A stretch of DNA of 64,000 nt from Lachnospiraceae bacterium (GTDB lineage Bacteria > Bacillota > Clostridia > Lachnospirales > Lachnospiraceae), in contig JAFXQX010000033.1 of NCBI GenBank assembly GCA_017526745.1, forward strand, positions 186,001-250,000. Reading direction: 5' to 3'. A program made the position numbers and the translations under genes. Shown piece by piece: positions 7,704-16,636 of the stretch. The notes under the pieces are model-generated. The model was not told the DNA's origin, did not search any database, and saw only the letters and a program-made list of their open reading frames with translations. Positions within the stretch are counted from its first letter, which is position 1, and each line of letters opens with the position of its first letter.

Positions 7704-10031
7704 TTACCTCGTAAGATCCGCCCGGCAGAATCCTTCGGGCAGCGTATCCTCCTTGATGATGCCGGCCTTTCTCTTTGCACGGTAGGAAAACTTCGTCTTT
7801 TCCTCAAGCCGCAGTCTTTCCTGCTCCTTAAGGATAGACAGCACCTCGTCGTAGAAGGGTTCCTCGATCATCGTCACATGATACTTAAAATCGATCGATT
7901 TGGCATTTTGCGGGATGCCCTCGATGATGATCTGGGCATCGTTCGTATCGAATATATATGTGCTCCCGGAAAGCTTATAGCCGTTTATTATTATCTGTGA
8001 AACTGCCTGTTTGATCCCGTCGCTGAGCGTATACACGATCTCCTCCACGTGAAGGAGGCACGGATACTCCGTCGGATCGAGCCTTAAGGAATTGATATAG
8101 CGCTCAAAAGGCACATGGATCGTAACATGTCCGTCGTCAACACTGCCGATAACGCTGATCTGGTTCTCAGACGTGTAGTTTGTACCTCTTGAGAAATAAA
8201 TCTTAGGGGTGTCCAGATTACGAAGGTAAGATCCTATCTTAACGATATGGTCTATCGTGATCGAAGCAGTCGGCATGAGCACCTGCATCACCTCAAGAGA
8301 TGCGGATCCACCTATGATATATACCTGGAATGCATGCTCCATTTCGTTAAACAGCATGCGTTCCCCGATATCTATGCCGCAAAGGCTGTAAACATCCATA
8401 CCTTTCCGGGACAGATACATGGAAAAACCGTCATCGGTCCTGTCCCTGAAATGATAAAAGAGGGCTCTGTATATGACAAAGTTTACCGGGATGGCAAAAT
8501 CCCATACCCATTCATAATCAAGTACGGTCCAGTCTCCTTCCTCCAGCCTGTCCCTGTCCAGTACTATATTGGAGAATATCATGTCGAAATTGCACGGGTT
8601 GGAAGCTATGTACTTCTTCCTGAATTCTCTTTTGCCGAAAACCTCGTCAAACTTAACGCTTCGTCTGAACTCAGTCACTCCCGAACACTCTGTCAGTTTC
8701 CTGCAGTATTCGAGGATCACCGACTCCATCTGCGGATACTGCTCCGCAGCTTCAAGCCTGTTGAGATAGTCCTCGAGAGTGATGCCGGATATATATTCAA
8801 ACCTTACCGAGTCTTTTGCCTTCGATGCGATACCCGCAAGGAGCATGCCTCTCTCCTTGCCCTTCTCGAGCGTGCATTTTGCAGGGATCAACCCGGTCTT
8901 GCCGAACTGTTCCTTCAGAAGATCATAACTTTTGCTCAGATGTTCTATATGTGCGTTCGCATGATTTGAAAGAGCCATCTTATAGACTTTTCTGGCCCCG
9001 TCAGGCGTACGGTTTATGATCGTGCATACCCTGTATACGTCCATGCGCTCGTTGCCGTACTTGGCATAGATCGGAAGATCGCATTTTTCCTGCCATCCTT
9101 CGTCAGTTGAAGCTATAACGATGAACGAATTGGAAAACTCTGCAAATCTCCCCTCTTCGATCATCGAATCAAATGCTTTGGACTCATCAAACAGAACGAG
9201 CCTGTCGTTATCGTAATTCCTGAGATTGGTATTAAGGTCCCCTTTACCCGGGAGGAACTCGTCCGAGTATATAGTGTGGGGAAGCTTATAATCCGGATAC
9301 GGATAATAGAATCTGTGATCGGACAGACCGGCAGACTCAAGCAGATGCTCGAGGCTTTCCTTGGAGAACGTCCTGACCTTTGCTTCGGGGCCGTATCCTT
9401 CGATGCCGCCGAAATAATCCCCGGTATGGTCTTCCTTGCAGCCGGCAAAATATTTCATGCCAAGACGGTTTTCGATAGCGATCACTATCTTGCCGCCGGG
9501 GGCAAGGTGATCCTTTAATATGGTCAGAAGCTTTGTGTAGGGTTTGCGGTCCTGTATATAGGAGCCCGCATATTCAAGAACACCGATAAGGGTGATATAG
9601 TCGTATTTTTCGTTAAGATTCGGCTCGACATCCGCAAAGTTTCCGACGATTATCGAAACATTGTCATATTCCCTGTTGCGGTATGCGTTGATAAGACTCC
9701 TCTTTTTCGAAAGTTCCACGCATGTAACGGAGTGGGCACGCTGTGCCAGCGCCCCTGTTATCGCACCGCATCCGCTTCCTATCTCGAGCACCTTGTCTGT
9801 CGGACCTATCGGAAGCCATCCGACAACATTCTCCCTTATATATGACAGGTGGTACATCACAGACCACGATCTTGATTCCTGTATATAGTGCTCGTAGTCA
9901 AGGGCGGTATGATTTTTGACGTAGTCAAGCAGTCTGTCCTCCGCTGCTCCCTCGGAGTACATATCCTCGCCCGAATAATATGTGTAATCAACGGTCACGC
10001 TTCCTATGCGGTCAAAACTCTTATATCCCAT
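7704..10031 (-). CDS. SAM methyltransferase fused to a kinase-like domain
   Basis: A 775-residue protein. Residues about 60-240 are a class I methyltransferase: motif I is Val-Leu-Glu-Ile-Gly-Ser-Gly-Cys-Gly (81-89), with an acidic Glu106 at the end of the next strand. Residues about 335-530 resemble an APH/choline-kinase fold: Lys348/Lys351 and Glu363 as possible ATP contacts, a catalytic-loop-like Asp483....Asn488, and Asp505-Tyr-Glu507 in the DFG-like place. A beta-rich region (about 620-720) and a short charged helix (about 724-756) follow. The stop-to-start spacing to the Wzt gene is one base. A methyltransferase plus kinase next to Wzm/Wzt recalls WbdD, which caps O-antigen chains before export; capping here is inference. 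The methyltransferase call is firm, the kinase domain is moderately supported. Confidence 0.8.
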   Translation of the reverse strand: MGYKSFDRIGSVTVDYTYYSGEDMYSEGAAEDRLLDYVKNHTALDYEHYIQESRSWSVMYHLSYIRENVVGWLPIGPTDKVLEIGSGCGAITGALAQRAHSVTCVELSKKRSLINAYRNREYDNVSIIVGNFADVEPNLNEKYDYITLIGVLEYAGSYIQDRKPYTKLLTILKDHLAPGGKIVIAIENRLGMKYFAGCKEDHTGDYFGGIEGYGPEAKVRTFSKESLEHLLESAGLSDHRFYYPYPDYKLPHTIYSDEFLPGKGDLNTNLRNYDNDRLVLFDESKAFDSMIEEGRFAEFSNSFIVIASTDEGWQEKCDLPIYAKYGNERMDVYRVCTIINRTPDGARKVYKMALSNHANAHIEHLSKSYDLLKEQFGKTGLIPAKCTLEKGKERGMLLAGIASKAKDSVRFEYISGITLEDYLNRLEAAEQYPQMESVILEYCRKLTECSGVTEFRRSVKFDEVFGKREFRKKYIASNPCNFDMIFSNIVLDRDRLEEGDWTVLDYEWVWDFAIPVNFVIYRALFYHFRDRTDDGFSMYLSRKGMDVYSLCGIDIGERMLFNEMEHAFQVYIIGGSASLEVMQVLMPTASITIDHIVKIGSYLRNLDTPKIYFSRGTNYTSENQISVIGSVDDGHVTIHVPFERYINSLRLDPTEYPCLLHVEEIVYTLSDGIKQAVSQIIINGYKLSGSTYIFDTNDAQIIIEGIPQNAKSIDFKYHVTMIEEPFYDEVLSILKEQERLRLEEKTKFSYRAKRKAGIIKEDTLPEGFCRADLTR

Positions 10032-10032
10032 A

Positions 10033-11376
10033 TCAGTCTTCTTCCCTGTTAACTGTCACGATAGAATCCATATCGTAAAATCCGGTAGTGTTCTTGGATG
10101 AGACGACGGTCAGGTTGAACACGTCGTACAGTCTGTGGTAAACGGTAAAGCTCCCTTCCCTGTATCCCACGCAGCCGAGAGATATGAGATACTCTCCGCC
10201 CTGAAGCGACATATTCTGGGTAAAGGTCACCGTGCAGCACTGTCCGGCATTAAATGTCCCGGTCGTGATCTTTTCGAACATGGTGTTTGTTCCGGTGATC
10301 TCGGTACCCTGCATGTTCTTGAACGACAGGGCAAATATCGGATCCTGTACCGTATCAAAGAACCTTATCCTGACCCTTATCGTGAACTCATCGCCCTTGA
10401 TAATCGTATTTGTTATCGTACCGCTCTTATCATAGGCGCAGTAATCCTCAAACTCGGCAAGGCCGCTCCCGTATGCGTCGACATTCGGATTGAGCATCAT
10501 CAGGTCTTTCCATCTCGAGCCTTCGGATATCCTGCCGGACTTGTTCGTATCGGCGGTCGCGGTAAGCTGGCCGACAAGTACTTTTTTGTACATGTCGATT
10601 ATCTCTTTGGGATCACCCTCGCCGATCTTTTTGCCCCGTTCCAGAAGGATCACGCGGTCACAGTATTTACTGATGCTTCCGAGATCATGGCTGACGAACA
10701 GTATGGTCTTGCCCTGTGCCTTAAACTCCTCAAACTTCCTGTAGCATTTGTTCTGGAAGAACACGTCGCCGACGGACAGCGCCTCGTCAACGATCAGTAT
10801 CTCCGGATCGATGTTGATCGCTACGGCAAATGCCAAGCGGACGAACATACCGCTCGAATATGTCTTGACCTTCTGGTAGACAAATTCTCCGATATCGGCA
10901 AACTCGAGTATCGATGAAAGCCGCTCGTCTATCTCCTTTTGTGAAAACCCGAGCATCGTTCCGTTAAGATAAATGTTCTCGATGCCGGTAAACTCCATGT
11001 TGAATCCGGCGCCAAGCTCCAAAAGGGCGGATATGCGTCCGTTTATCGTAAGGTCTCCGGATGTCGGGGACAATACGCCGGTTATGATCTTAAGTATCGT
11101 TGATTTGCCGGAGCCGTTCGTTCCGATTATCCCGACGGTCTCGCCCTTGAACACATCAAAGCTTACGTCATCGAGGGCAAAGTGTTCGCGGCTGTGGATG
11201 TTCCTGCCTATATGGAGCGCCTCTTTGAGCCTGTCGCGATTCCTGTCGTAGAGTTTGTACACCTTCGATACATGGCTTACCTTTATCGCGGTCTCCCCTG
11301 AAATGTTTCCGGCCTCCACATGGTCGGTATGAGGCGTGTTATTCGGTTGTTTGATCACATCAAGAAAATCAGCCAT
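10033..11376 (-). CDS. wzt: Polysaccharide ABC transporter ATP-binding protein (Wzt-type)
   Basis: A 447-residue ATPase. The nucleotide-binding domain covers about 30-255: Walker A Gly-Thr-Asn-Gly-Ser-Gly-Lys-Ser-Thr (85-93), ABC signature Tyr-Ser-Ser-Gly-Met (173-177) and Walker B Ile-Leu-Ile-Val-Asp-Glu (193-198). After a linker, residues about 290-440 form a beta-rich domain like the C-terminal domain of Wzt, which in O9a-type systems binds the modified chain end and gates export. It should energise export of a lipid-linked polysaccharide with the adjacent permease. The extra C-terminal domain distinguishes it from short teichoic-acid or group-carbohydrate ATPases and agrees with a chain-terminator-controlled system. 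Confidence 0.92.
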   Translation of the reverse strand: MADFLDVIKQPNNTPHTDHVEAGNISGETAIKVSHVSKVYKLYDRNRDRLKEALHIGRNIHSREHFALDDVSFDVFKGETVGIIGTNGSGKSTILKIITGVLSPTSGDLTINGRISALLELGAGFNMEFTGIENIYLNGTMLGFSQKEIDERLSSILEFADIGEFVYQKVKTYSSGMFVRLAFAVAINIDPEILIVDEALSVGDVFFQNKCYRKFEEFKAQGKTILFVSHDLGSISKYCDRVILLERGKKIGEGDPKEIIDMYKKVLVGQLTATADTNKSGRISEGSRWKDLMMLNPNVDAYGSGLAEFEDYCAYDKSGTITNTIIKGDEFTIRVRIRFFDTVQDPIFALSFKNMQGTEITGTNTMFEKITTGTFNAGQCCTVTFTQNMSLQGGEYLISLGCVGYREGSFTVYHRLYDVFNLTVVSSKNTTGFYDMDSIVTVNREED

Positions 11377-11384
11377 ATCCTAAC

Positions 11385-12368
11385 CTACAAAACATCGGCA
11401 AAATGAACCTTGAGACGTTTGAATATTATCGCGCCGAAAGCAAATACGCACATCGTCAGTATCCAGAAATATGCTGTCGAATAGAAATTCTCCCAGAACC
11501 AGATCTTGTCTATGAAAGAGTCCCTGTAGCCTTCCACTATATAGTTCATGGGATTGAGCTTGAAAAGTATCCGAAGTTTCGGTGAAAGAGTCGTGATGTT
11601 CCACAAAATGGGAGTGGCCCAGATACCGACCTGAAGCACGATCGATATGATCTGTCCCAGATCCCTGAAGAAAATGATTATCGAGCAGGTGATATAACAC
11701 AGGCCGAGCACGAATATGAACATGCAGGCGCTGTAATAGAATATCTGCAGCGTGTATAGATCAGGATAGAATCCGTAACATGTGAACAGGATTATCGTAA
11801 ATATCAGGAAGAAACAGTGCACAAACAGTGCGGAGATGATCTTGATTATAGGGAGGATGCTGATCTTGAAAACGACCTTTTTGACAAGGTAATTGTACTC
11901 GAGAAGTGCACCCGTACCGTTTGAGAGCGCTTCCGAGAAGAAAAACCACGGAACGATACCGGCGATCAGCCACAAGATGTACGGGATCGTGATGTCTCCC
12001 TTGACTGCGACAGCCCTTGAGGGGAGCGCAACCGTAAATACGAACCAGTAAAGCAGCACGGTGATAACAGGCTGCACAAATGCCCATACTATACCGAGAT
12101 AGGATCCGGCATATCTGGTCTTGAAGTCATTCTTGGCCAGTTTCCATATCAGTTCCCTGTTCTGGAACAGTTCGACCGGGAGTATGACTATCTTGTCGTA
12201 TTTAAGCAGGAAAACGGAATAAATGGCTATGAGAATAACGCAGGAAATGATCTTTTTGATCATTTCCTCGCCGGGGTCCGCAAGCGGATTGTGATGCAGT
12301 ACAATGTATAGAAGAAGCGCCGCAACGACAACTGTTACGGCGGCAACGACCGTTTTCTTTCCTGTCAT
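11385..12368 (-). CDS. wzm: Polysaccharide ABC transporter permease (Wzm-type)
   Basis: A 327-residue membrane protein of the ABC-2 type. Two hydrophobic helices at the N-terminus (about 8-25 and 37-55) are an extension before the typical core. The core begins with the amphipathic Leu-Ile-Trp-Lys-Leu-Ala-Lys-Asn-Asp-Phe-Lys segment (about 73-84) and continues with six helices; the Asn-Pro-Met segment near the end is usual for Wzm/TagG. It forms the channel through which the undecaprenyl-linked glycan leaves the cytoplasm. It overlaps rfbC by four bases and lies just upstream of the ATPase gene, so the three are co-translated. The two extra N-terminal helices are unusual compared with the usual length of about 260 residues. 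Confidence 0.9.
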   Translation of the reverse strand: MTGKKTVVAAVTVVVAALLLYIVLHHNPLADPGEEMIKKIISCVILIAIYSVFLLKYDKIVILPVELFQNRELIWKLAKNDFKTRYAGSYLGIVWAFVQPVITVLLYWFVFTVALPSRAVAVKGDITIPYILWLIAGIVPWFFFSEALSNGTGALLEYNYLVKKVVFKISILPIIKIISALFVHCFFLIFTIILFTCYGFYPDLYTLQIFYYSACMFIFVLGLCYITCSIIIFFRDLGQIISIVLQVGIWATPILWNITTLSPKLRILFKLNPMNYIVEGYRDSFIDKIWFWENFYSTAYFWILTMCVFAFGAIIFKRLKVHFADVL

Positions 12369-12913
12369 TTGAGCTCCTTAAGGAGAGGCCATTTCGTATC
12401 CTTGTCGGAAAAGATCAGTTCCATCCCGTCTTCTATCGGCCAGTCGATCCCGATATCAGGATCGTTGTATATTATCCCGCCTTCATCGTTAGGATGATAC
12501 AGTTCGGTGCATTTATACGTAAACTCCGCATGATCCGACAGAACGAGGAATCCGTGGGCAAAGCCCTTCGGGATATAGAACATCTTCTTGTTCTCCTCGG
12601 AAAGGGTCAGCCCGAACCATTTCCCATATGTAGCCGATCCCTTCCTCATATCGACCGCCACATCAAATACTTCGCCTCTTATGACCCTTACAAGCTTGGC
12701 CTGAGGGTGCTGTATCTGGAAATGAAGGCCGCGCAGCACGCCTTTTTTGGATGCTGACTGGTTATCCTGGACAAATACACTGTCGATACCCGCTTCGGTA
12801 AAATCGGCGATATTGTATGTCTCCATAAAATATCCTCTTTCGTCCGAAAATACCTTAGGCGTGATCACCAAAAGCCCTTCTATAGGCGTGGTCTCAACAG
12901 TTATCTTTCCCAT
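12365..12913 (-). CDS. rfbC: dTDP-4-dehydrorhamnose 3,5-epimerase
   Basis: A 182-residue cupin enzyme, full length for RmlC. It epimerises C3 and C5 of dTDP-4-keto-6-deoxy-glucose in the dTDP-L-rhamnose pathway. Diagnostic segments are Phe-Val-Gln-Asp-Asn-Gln-Ser near residue 47, Leu-Arg-Gly-Leu-His-Phe-Gln with the catalytic His near 63, and Ile-Pro-Lys-Gly-Phe-Ala-His-Gly-Phe near 115-123. The gene overlaps the Wzm gene by four bases and follows the GH25 gene by 27 bp. With rfbA and rfbB upstream and rfbD far away on the other strand, the pathway is complete in the window, which argues that rhamnose is part of a local polysaccharide. Confidence 0.96.
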   Translation of the reverse strand: MGKITVETTPIEGLLVITPKVFSDERGYFMETYNIADFTEAGIDSVFVQDNQSASKKGVLRGLHFQIQHPQAKLVRVIRGEVFDVAVDMRKGSATYGKWFGLTLSEENKKMFYIPKGFAHGFLVLSDHAEFTYKCTELYHPNDEGGIIYNDPDIGIDWPIEDGMELIFSDKDTKWPLLKELK

Positions 12914-12940
12914 TACTACATCTCCGTTTCGTTTATGTTA

Positions 12941-15559
12941 TCAATATCTCAAAAAGCTCTTGTTCATGTCAACTCTTCCGCCGATACCGTCAACCGTACC
13001 CTTTGAGGTGTACTGCCATATATCGTAGCGTCCGCTGTAGGTCGGGCCTTCAGCTCTGTACTGGGCAAGCCAGATCTTGCATGAAAGCGATGAAGTGTTG
13101 ATCTTCTCGGTAAGCCATGTCTTGTTGGCGTACAGTCCGGGCGTGTATCCCGCGGATGATATCGTCTTGCAGAATGCCCTGATGTTCTCGGTCCTCTGCT
13201 CCACGGACAGGGTATTGTATCCGGGTCTTGACGAGGACTCGACATCGAGGAATACGGGATAGTTGATACCGTAATCTCCGCAAAGTGCCGCACACATACT
13301 TGCCTCTTCGACTGCTTCGGCTTCGTTGAGCGCTGTCGAGAAGAAGTATACGCCGACCTTGAGTCCCGCACTCTTGGCCCCCTTCATATGGCTCGTAAAG
13401 TACGGATCCTGAATGAGCGCTCCCGTGGAAGCTCCACGGTATCCGCATCTGATTATGACAAAGTCTATACCTGATGCCTTGACCGAACTCCAGTTGATGC
13501 TCGGCTGGTACTTCGATACGTCTATTCCGAGAACGCCGGATCCGGTATCGAGCGATCCGTCGGAGTTGAACGAGTACGATACTCCGCCGATGATCTGGTC
13601 TCCGGTGACTTTCTCATGATCCTTTGTATAGTAGTAGCTCTTTCCGTCTATGTTCTGCCATCCGGTGTAGATGAACCCTACGACCTTCTTATAATATTTC
13701 TCGAACTTGTTGCTCTCATAGTCGGCATATTTCGCGAGCCTGTATTCATCATTCTCGAATACATACAGAGGATTCTTGGCCGAATCATACAGCTGTGCCT
13801 CGGGCTTGAACTTGCCGTCCGTAACAGTCTCGGTCTTTTGCTGATCGTCCAAAAGGATCAGGGAAGCATCCGGTGCCGGCGTAGGTGTAGGAGTCGGGGT
13901 GGCTGTCTCTTCCGGCTCGGGCGTAGGTGTAGGAGTTGGCGTCGCTGTTTCTTCCGGCTCAGGCGTCGGTGTAGGCGTCGGCGTCGGTGTAGGTGTTTCC
14001 GTAGGAGTAGGCGTAGCCGTCTCCGTGGGTGTCGGCGTAGGTGTTTCCGTAGGGGTAGGCGTAGGCGTCTCCGTTGGTGTCGTAGACGGCTCCTCCGTAG
14101 CGACAGTCCTGGGCATCATAGTGATCGCCGCAAAGTTCGTCCTTGAGAACGCGCTTCTGACAGATGAAGCCATATCCTCGAGAGCGCTTATTATGCGATT
14201 ACCCGCAGATGCGATGATCTCGGTCTTGGTAAGATCTACGACTGCCTCTTCGTATGTCTCGCCGTTTTCTACAGCAGTTGACTCGACGAACTCGACCGTA
14301 TCCTTGGGAGCTGTTCCTGTCTCAACATCGGCTGCCTTGTTTCCGTTATCCTCGGCCGCCGCATTGACCTCGCTCTCCTTCTTGATCTCATCCCTGATGT
14401 TGGCTATGACCTTGTATTCAACCTTTGCCTTGACGCTGACCTTCTGTCCGACTGTCGGATAGACATATCCGTCAAGGGCTTCGGAATCCGTTATCGCAAC
14501 GGAATAATCTCCTGCATTGATACCCGTCAGATGGATGATGCCGTCCTCATCCTCGTCTTCGTAGGTACTTTCCTTTTCCTTGTCGTCTGTGACCGTGATC
14601 CCCCACTTAACTCCCCTTACGAGAGTATCGTCCTCATCGACCAGTTTTACCTTCAGGTCTTTTTCAACACTTGTAAGAACAAGCGAGAGCATCTTGCCCT
14701 CAGAGGCCTGCATTTCGGATGCGGCATCTTCCATCTCCACATCCTCGGTCATTACGTTCTCCTCGTTATATGCGATAAGAGAAGCATCGTCGGTAAATGA
14801 CGGAAGAGCTGCCATGGCATTTGCCTTGTTGAGTTCTCCCTGATAATCGGCATACACCGTTGTGGTCATTACAGATGTGATGACGATAACGGCGGCCATA
14901 ACGAGGCAGCACCACTGAACTGCCGAATAGTTCTTCAGTCTGTCGGCAAATGATTCCATAGCCTCTTCGGCTTCAATGGCTTCATCGGTGATCTGGGCCT
15001 TTTTGACCTCTTCATACCTCCAGTTTGCCGACTTCTTACGAAAATCAGACGGGCCGTCCTTCTTGGTCGGAAGAATACCCATCTTTCTGTACTTATCAAG
15101 TCCTTTGGCGTGTCTGAAAGAATCACTCCCGTGTGGAGGAAGCGGACGCTTCTTTTTCTTTCCTTTAGTTGAAGAAGATACGGCTGCCTTTTCAGGAACC
15201 GCTTTCGATCTGTCTGCGGATTTGCGCTTATGCTTTAATTCTTCCGATCTGATTATGATCTTCTCGTCTACAGACTTTCTGATGGCCTGTTCCCTGTCTT
15301 CGACAGGCGGATTCGTATTGGCCTTCTTTGCTGAAGAGGACTTTTTCTTTTTCTCGTATGCGTAAAACGAATCGACGGCCTCCCTGACACCGTCCAGATC
15401 GGAAGTATCCACTTTAAGGTAATCTTCCGAAACGATCTGGGATATCGTCTCATTGACGATGGCATCCGATCCGCCCTCATGTGCTTTCATGGACATCTCG
15501 ACCCAGTCGAGACTCTTGCATTCTTCGGCCCCCCTGCCGTCAAACTTCTGTTTTTTCAT
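12941..15559 (-). CDS. Membrane-anchored GH25 muramidase-like protein
   Basis: An 872-residue protein with an unusual layout: a charged, Lys-rich N-terminal region (1-210) that should be cytoplasmic; one membrane helix (about 214-236); an extracellular part with a Cna-B-like beta domain (about 290-388); a Thr/Pro/Glu-rich stalk (about 490-563); a segment with a Gly-Trp-Gln-Asn...Tyr-Tyr-Tyr element like wall-binding repeats (about 620-665); and a C-terminal GH25 domain (675-872). GH25 enzymes cut the MurNAc-GlcNAc bond of peptidoglycan. The expected acidic residues are present (Asp680, and Asp772-Val-Glu774), so it could be active. The start has an AAGGGGA ribosome site. Lying between rfbA and rfbC, it may open or process the wall where polysaccharide is attached; this is inference. 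Confidence 0.88.
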   Translation of the reverse strand: MKKQKFDGRGAEECKSLDWVEMSMKAHEGGSDAIVNETISQIVSEDYLKVDTSDLDGVREAVDSFYAYEKKKKSSSAKKANTNPPVEDREQAIRKSVDEKIIIRSEELKHKRKSADRSKAVPEKAAVSSSTKGKKKKRPLPPHGSDSFRHAKGLDKYRKMGILPTKKDGPSDFRKKSANWRYEEVKKAQITDEAIEAEEAMESFADRLKNYSAVQWCCLVMAAVIVITSVMTTTVYADYQGELNKANAMAALPSFTDDASLIAYNEENVMTEDVEMEDAASEMQASEGKMLSLVLTSVEKDLKVKLVDEDDTLVRGVKWGITVTDDKEKESTYEDEDEDGIIHLTGINAGDYSVAITDSEALDGYVYPTVGQKVSVKAKVEYKVIANIRDEIKKESEVNAAAEDNGNKAADVETGTAPKDTVEFVESTAVENGETYEEAVVDLTKTEIIASAGNRIISALEDMASSVRSAFSRTNFAAITMMPRTVATEEPSTTPTETPTPTPTETPTPTPTETATPTPTETPTPTPTPTPTPEPEETATPTPTPTPEPEETATPTPTPTPAPDASLILLDDQQKTETVTDGKFKPEAQLYDSAKNPLYVFENDEYRLAKYADYESNKFEKYYKKVVGFIYTGWQNIDGKSYYYTKDHEKVTGDQIIGGVSYSFNSDGSLDTGSGVLGIDVSKYQPSINWSSVKASGIDFVIIRCGYRGASTGALIQDPYFTSHMKGAKSAGLKVGVYFFSTALNEAEAVEEASMCAALCGDYGINYPVFLDVESSSRPGYNTLSVEQRTENIRAFCKTISSAGYTPGLYANKTWLTEKINTSSLSCKIWLAQYRAEGPTYSGRYDIWQYTSKGTVDGIGGRVDMNKSFLRY
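13871..14092 (-). repeat. Low-complexity coding repeat (Thr/Pro/Glu stalk)
   Basis: This stretch inside the GH25 gene is built of short repeated units that encode Thr-Pro-Thr-Pro and Glu-Thr-Ala-Thr-Pro patterns, giving about 74 residues of extended stalk between the membrane-proximal domain and the wall-acting domain. On the plus strand it reads as runs of ggtgtaggcgt-like units. Such tracts often change length by slippage, so copy number may differ between strains. It is coding sequence, not a CRISPR array: there are no constant repeats separated by unique spacers. Confidence 0.85.
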
Positions 15560-15613
15560 GATTTTCCCCTTATTGTTTCCCCTGAAATTCCATATATACT
15601 TTATGATGATACG

Positions 15614-15745
15614 GATTGCTCCGTGCTTCGCACTTCCGCAATCCTGGGAGCCTTCGGAATCCGCTGATTTTCTACGAAAATCGCTACTTCCTCAGGTCCC
15701 TTCAGCTTCCAAATCCACTCAGCGATTCAAGCGAGCTTGATCGCT
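15614..15745. other. Intergenic cluster of three hairpins
   Basis: The 207-bp gap between rfbA and the GH25 gene holds three inverted repeats. The first is GATTGC/GCAATC (15614-15619 and 15638-15643) with an inner GTGC/GCAC. The second is GATTTTC/GAAAATC with a 3-base loop (15666-15682). The third is AGCGAT...ATCGCT with an inner CAAG/CTTG and one bulged base (15721-15745). None is followed by a convincing T run on either strand, so they are not clear terminators. They may be a structured leader of the GH25 transcript, an mRNA processing site between rfbA and GH25, or a decayed repeat element. No reading frame of note covers them. Confidence 0.5.
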
Positions 15746-15766
15746 TCGTGTCTTTGAAACCTGTCA

Positions 15767-16636
15767 TCATAACCCGTTTGCTACATCAACGAGGTATTTG
15801 CCGTAATCCGTCTTAAGGAGCGGATCGGCAAGCTTTAGGAGCTGATCCCGGTCAATGAATCCCCTTCTGTAAGCTATCTCTTCGATACAGGAGATGTACA
15901 TTCCCTGGCGTTTCTGGAATGCCCTTACAAAATCGGCAGCATCGAGCAGCATATCGTGATTCCCCGTATCAAGCCATGCAAACCCGCGGCCCAGTGTTTC
16001 GACATAAAGCGTGCCGCGACAAAGGTACTCGTTGTTGACTGACGTTATCTCTATCTCGCCTCTTGCCGAAGGCTTAACATTTTTTGCTATATCAACTACA
16101 TCATTATCATAGAAATACAGTCCCGGAACCGCATAGTTAGACTTTGGCTTCTCGGGCTTTTCCTCTATCGAAATCGCTTTTCCGTTCTCATCAAACTCCA
16201 CGACTCCGTATTCCTTTGGATCCCTTACGTAATACCCGAAGATCGTCGCACCCTTTTCTCTTGCAGCCGCCTGGCGCAGCACCTGTGAGAAGCTCTGGCC
16301 GTAGAAGATGTTATCGCCGAGGATGAGCGCAACACTGTCGGATCCGATATGTTCGGCTCCGATTATGAACGCATCCGCAAGTCCGCGGGGGCTTTCCTGC
16401 ACGGCATAGGACATGTTCAGTCCGAGGCCACTCCCGTCCCCGAACAGTTCCTTAAATACCGGAAGATCCCTTGGCGTCGATATGATGAGGATGTCCCTTA
16501 TATCAGCCAGCATCAGTATCGAAAGCGGATAGTAGATCATCGGCTTGTCATATACAGGCATCATCTGTTTGGACATTGCCTTTGTAAGGGGATACAGCCT
16601 TGTTCCGGCTCCTCCCGCTAAAATGATACCTTTCAT
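15767..16636 (-). CDS. rfbA: Glucose-1-phosphate thymidylyltransferase
   Basis: A 289-residue nucleotidyltransferase, the normal length of RmlA. It makes dTDP-glucose from dTTP and glucose-1-phosphate, the first step to dTDP-L-rhamnose. The N-terminal Leu-Ala-Gly-Gly-Ala-Gly-Thr-Arg-Leu signature (about 6-14), the Leu-Gly-Asp-Asn metal motif (about 107-110) and the Glu-Glu-Lys-Pro segment (about 158-161) are all intact. The start overlaps the end of rfbB by four bases, so rfbB and rfbA are coupled. The upstream phosphoglucomutase is encoded further along the same strand. In many bacteria this enzyme is inhibited by dTDP-rhamnose; that is family knowledge. Confidence 0.96.
   Translation of the reverse strand: MKGIILAGGAGTRLYPLTKAMSKQMMPVYDKPMIYYPLSILMLADIRDILIISTPRDLPVFKELFGDGSGLGLNMSYAVQESPRGLADAFIIGAEHIGSDSVALILGDNIFYGQSFSQVLRQAAAREKGATIFGYYVRDPKEYGVVEFDENGKAISIEEKPEKPKSNYAVPGLYFYDNDVVDIAKNVKPSARGEIEITSVNNEYLCRGTLYVETLGRGFAWLDTGNHDMLLDAADFVRAFQKRQGMYISCIEEIAYRRGFIDRDQLLKLADPLLKTDYGKYLVDVANGL

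Noticed and set aside
13871-14092. Possible CRISPR or tandem array
   Set aside because: Units are very short, vary in length and encode a continuous peptide in frame; there are no unique spacers between constant repeats.
13899-14462. Plus-strand frame rich in Gly, Val and Ser
   Set aside because: It is the complement of the Thr/Pro stalk of the GH25 gene. Its repeat pattern comes from that low-complexity coding DNA, and it has no ribosome site or family features.
15614-15745. Terminator of rfbA
   Set aside because: Stems are present, but no U tract follows any of them on the minus strand, so it is reported only as a hairpin cluster.
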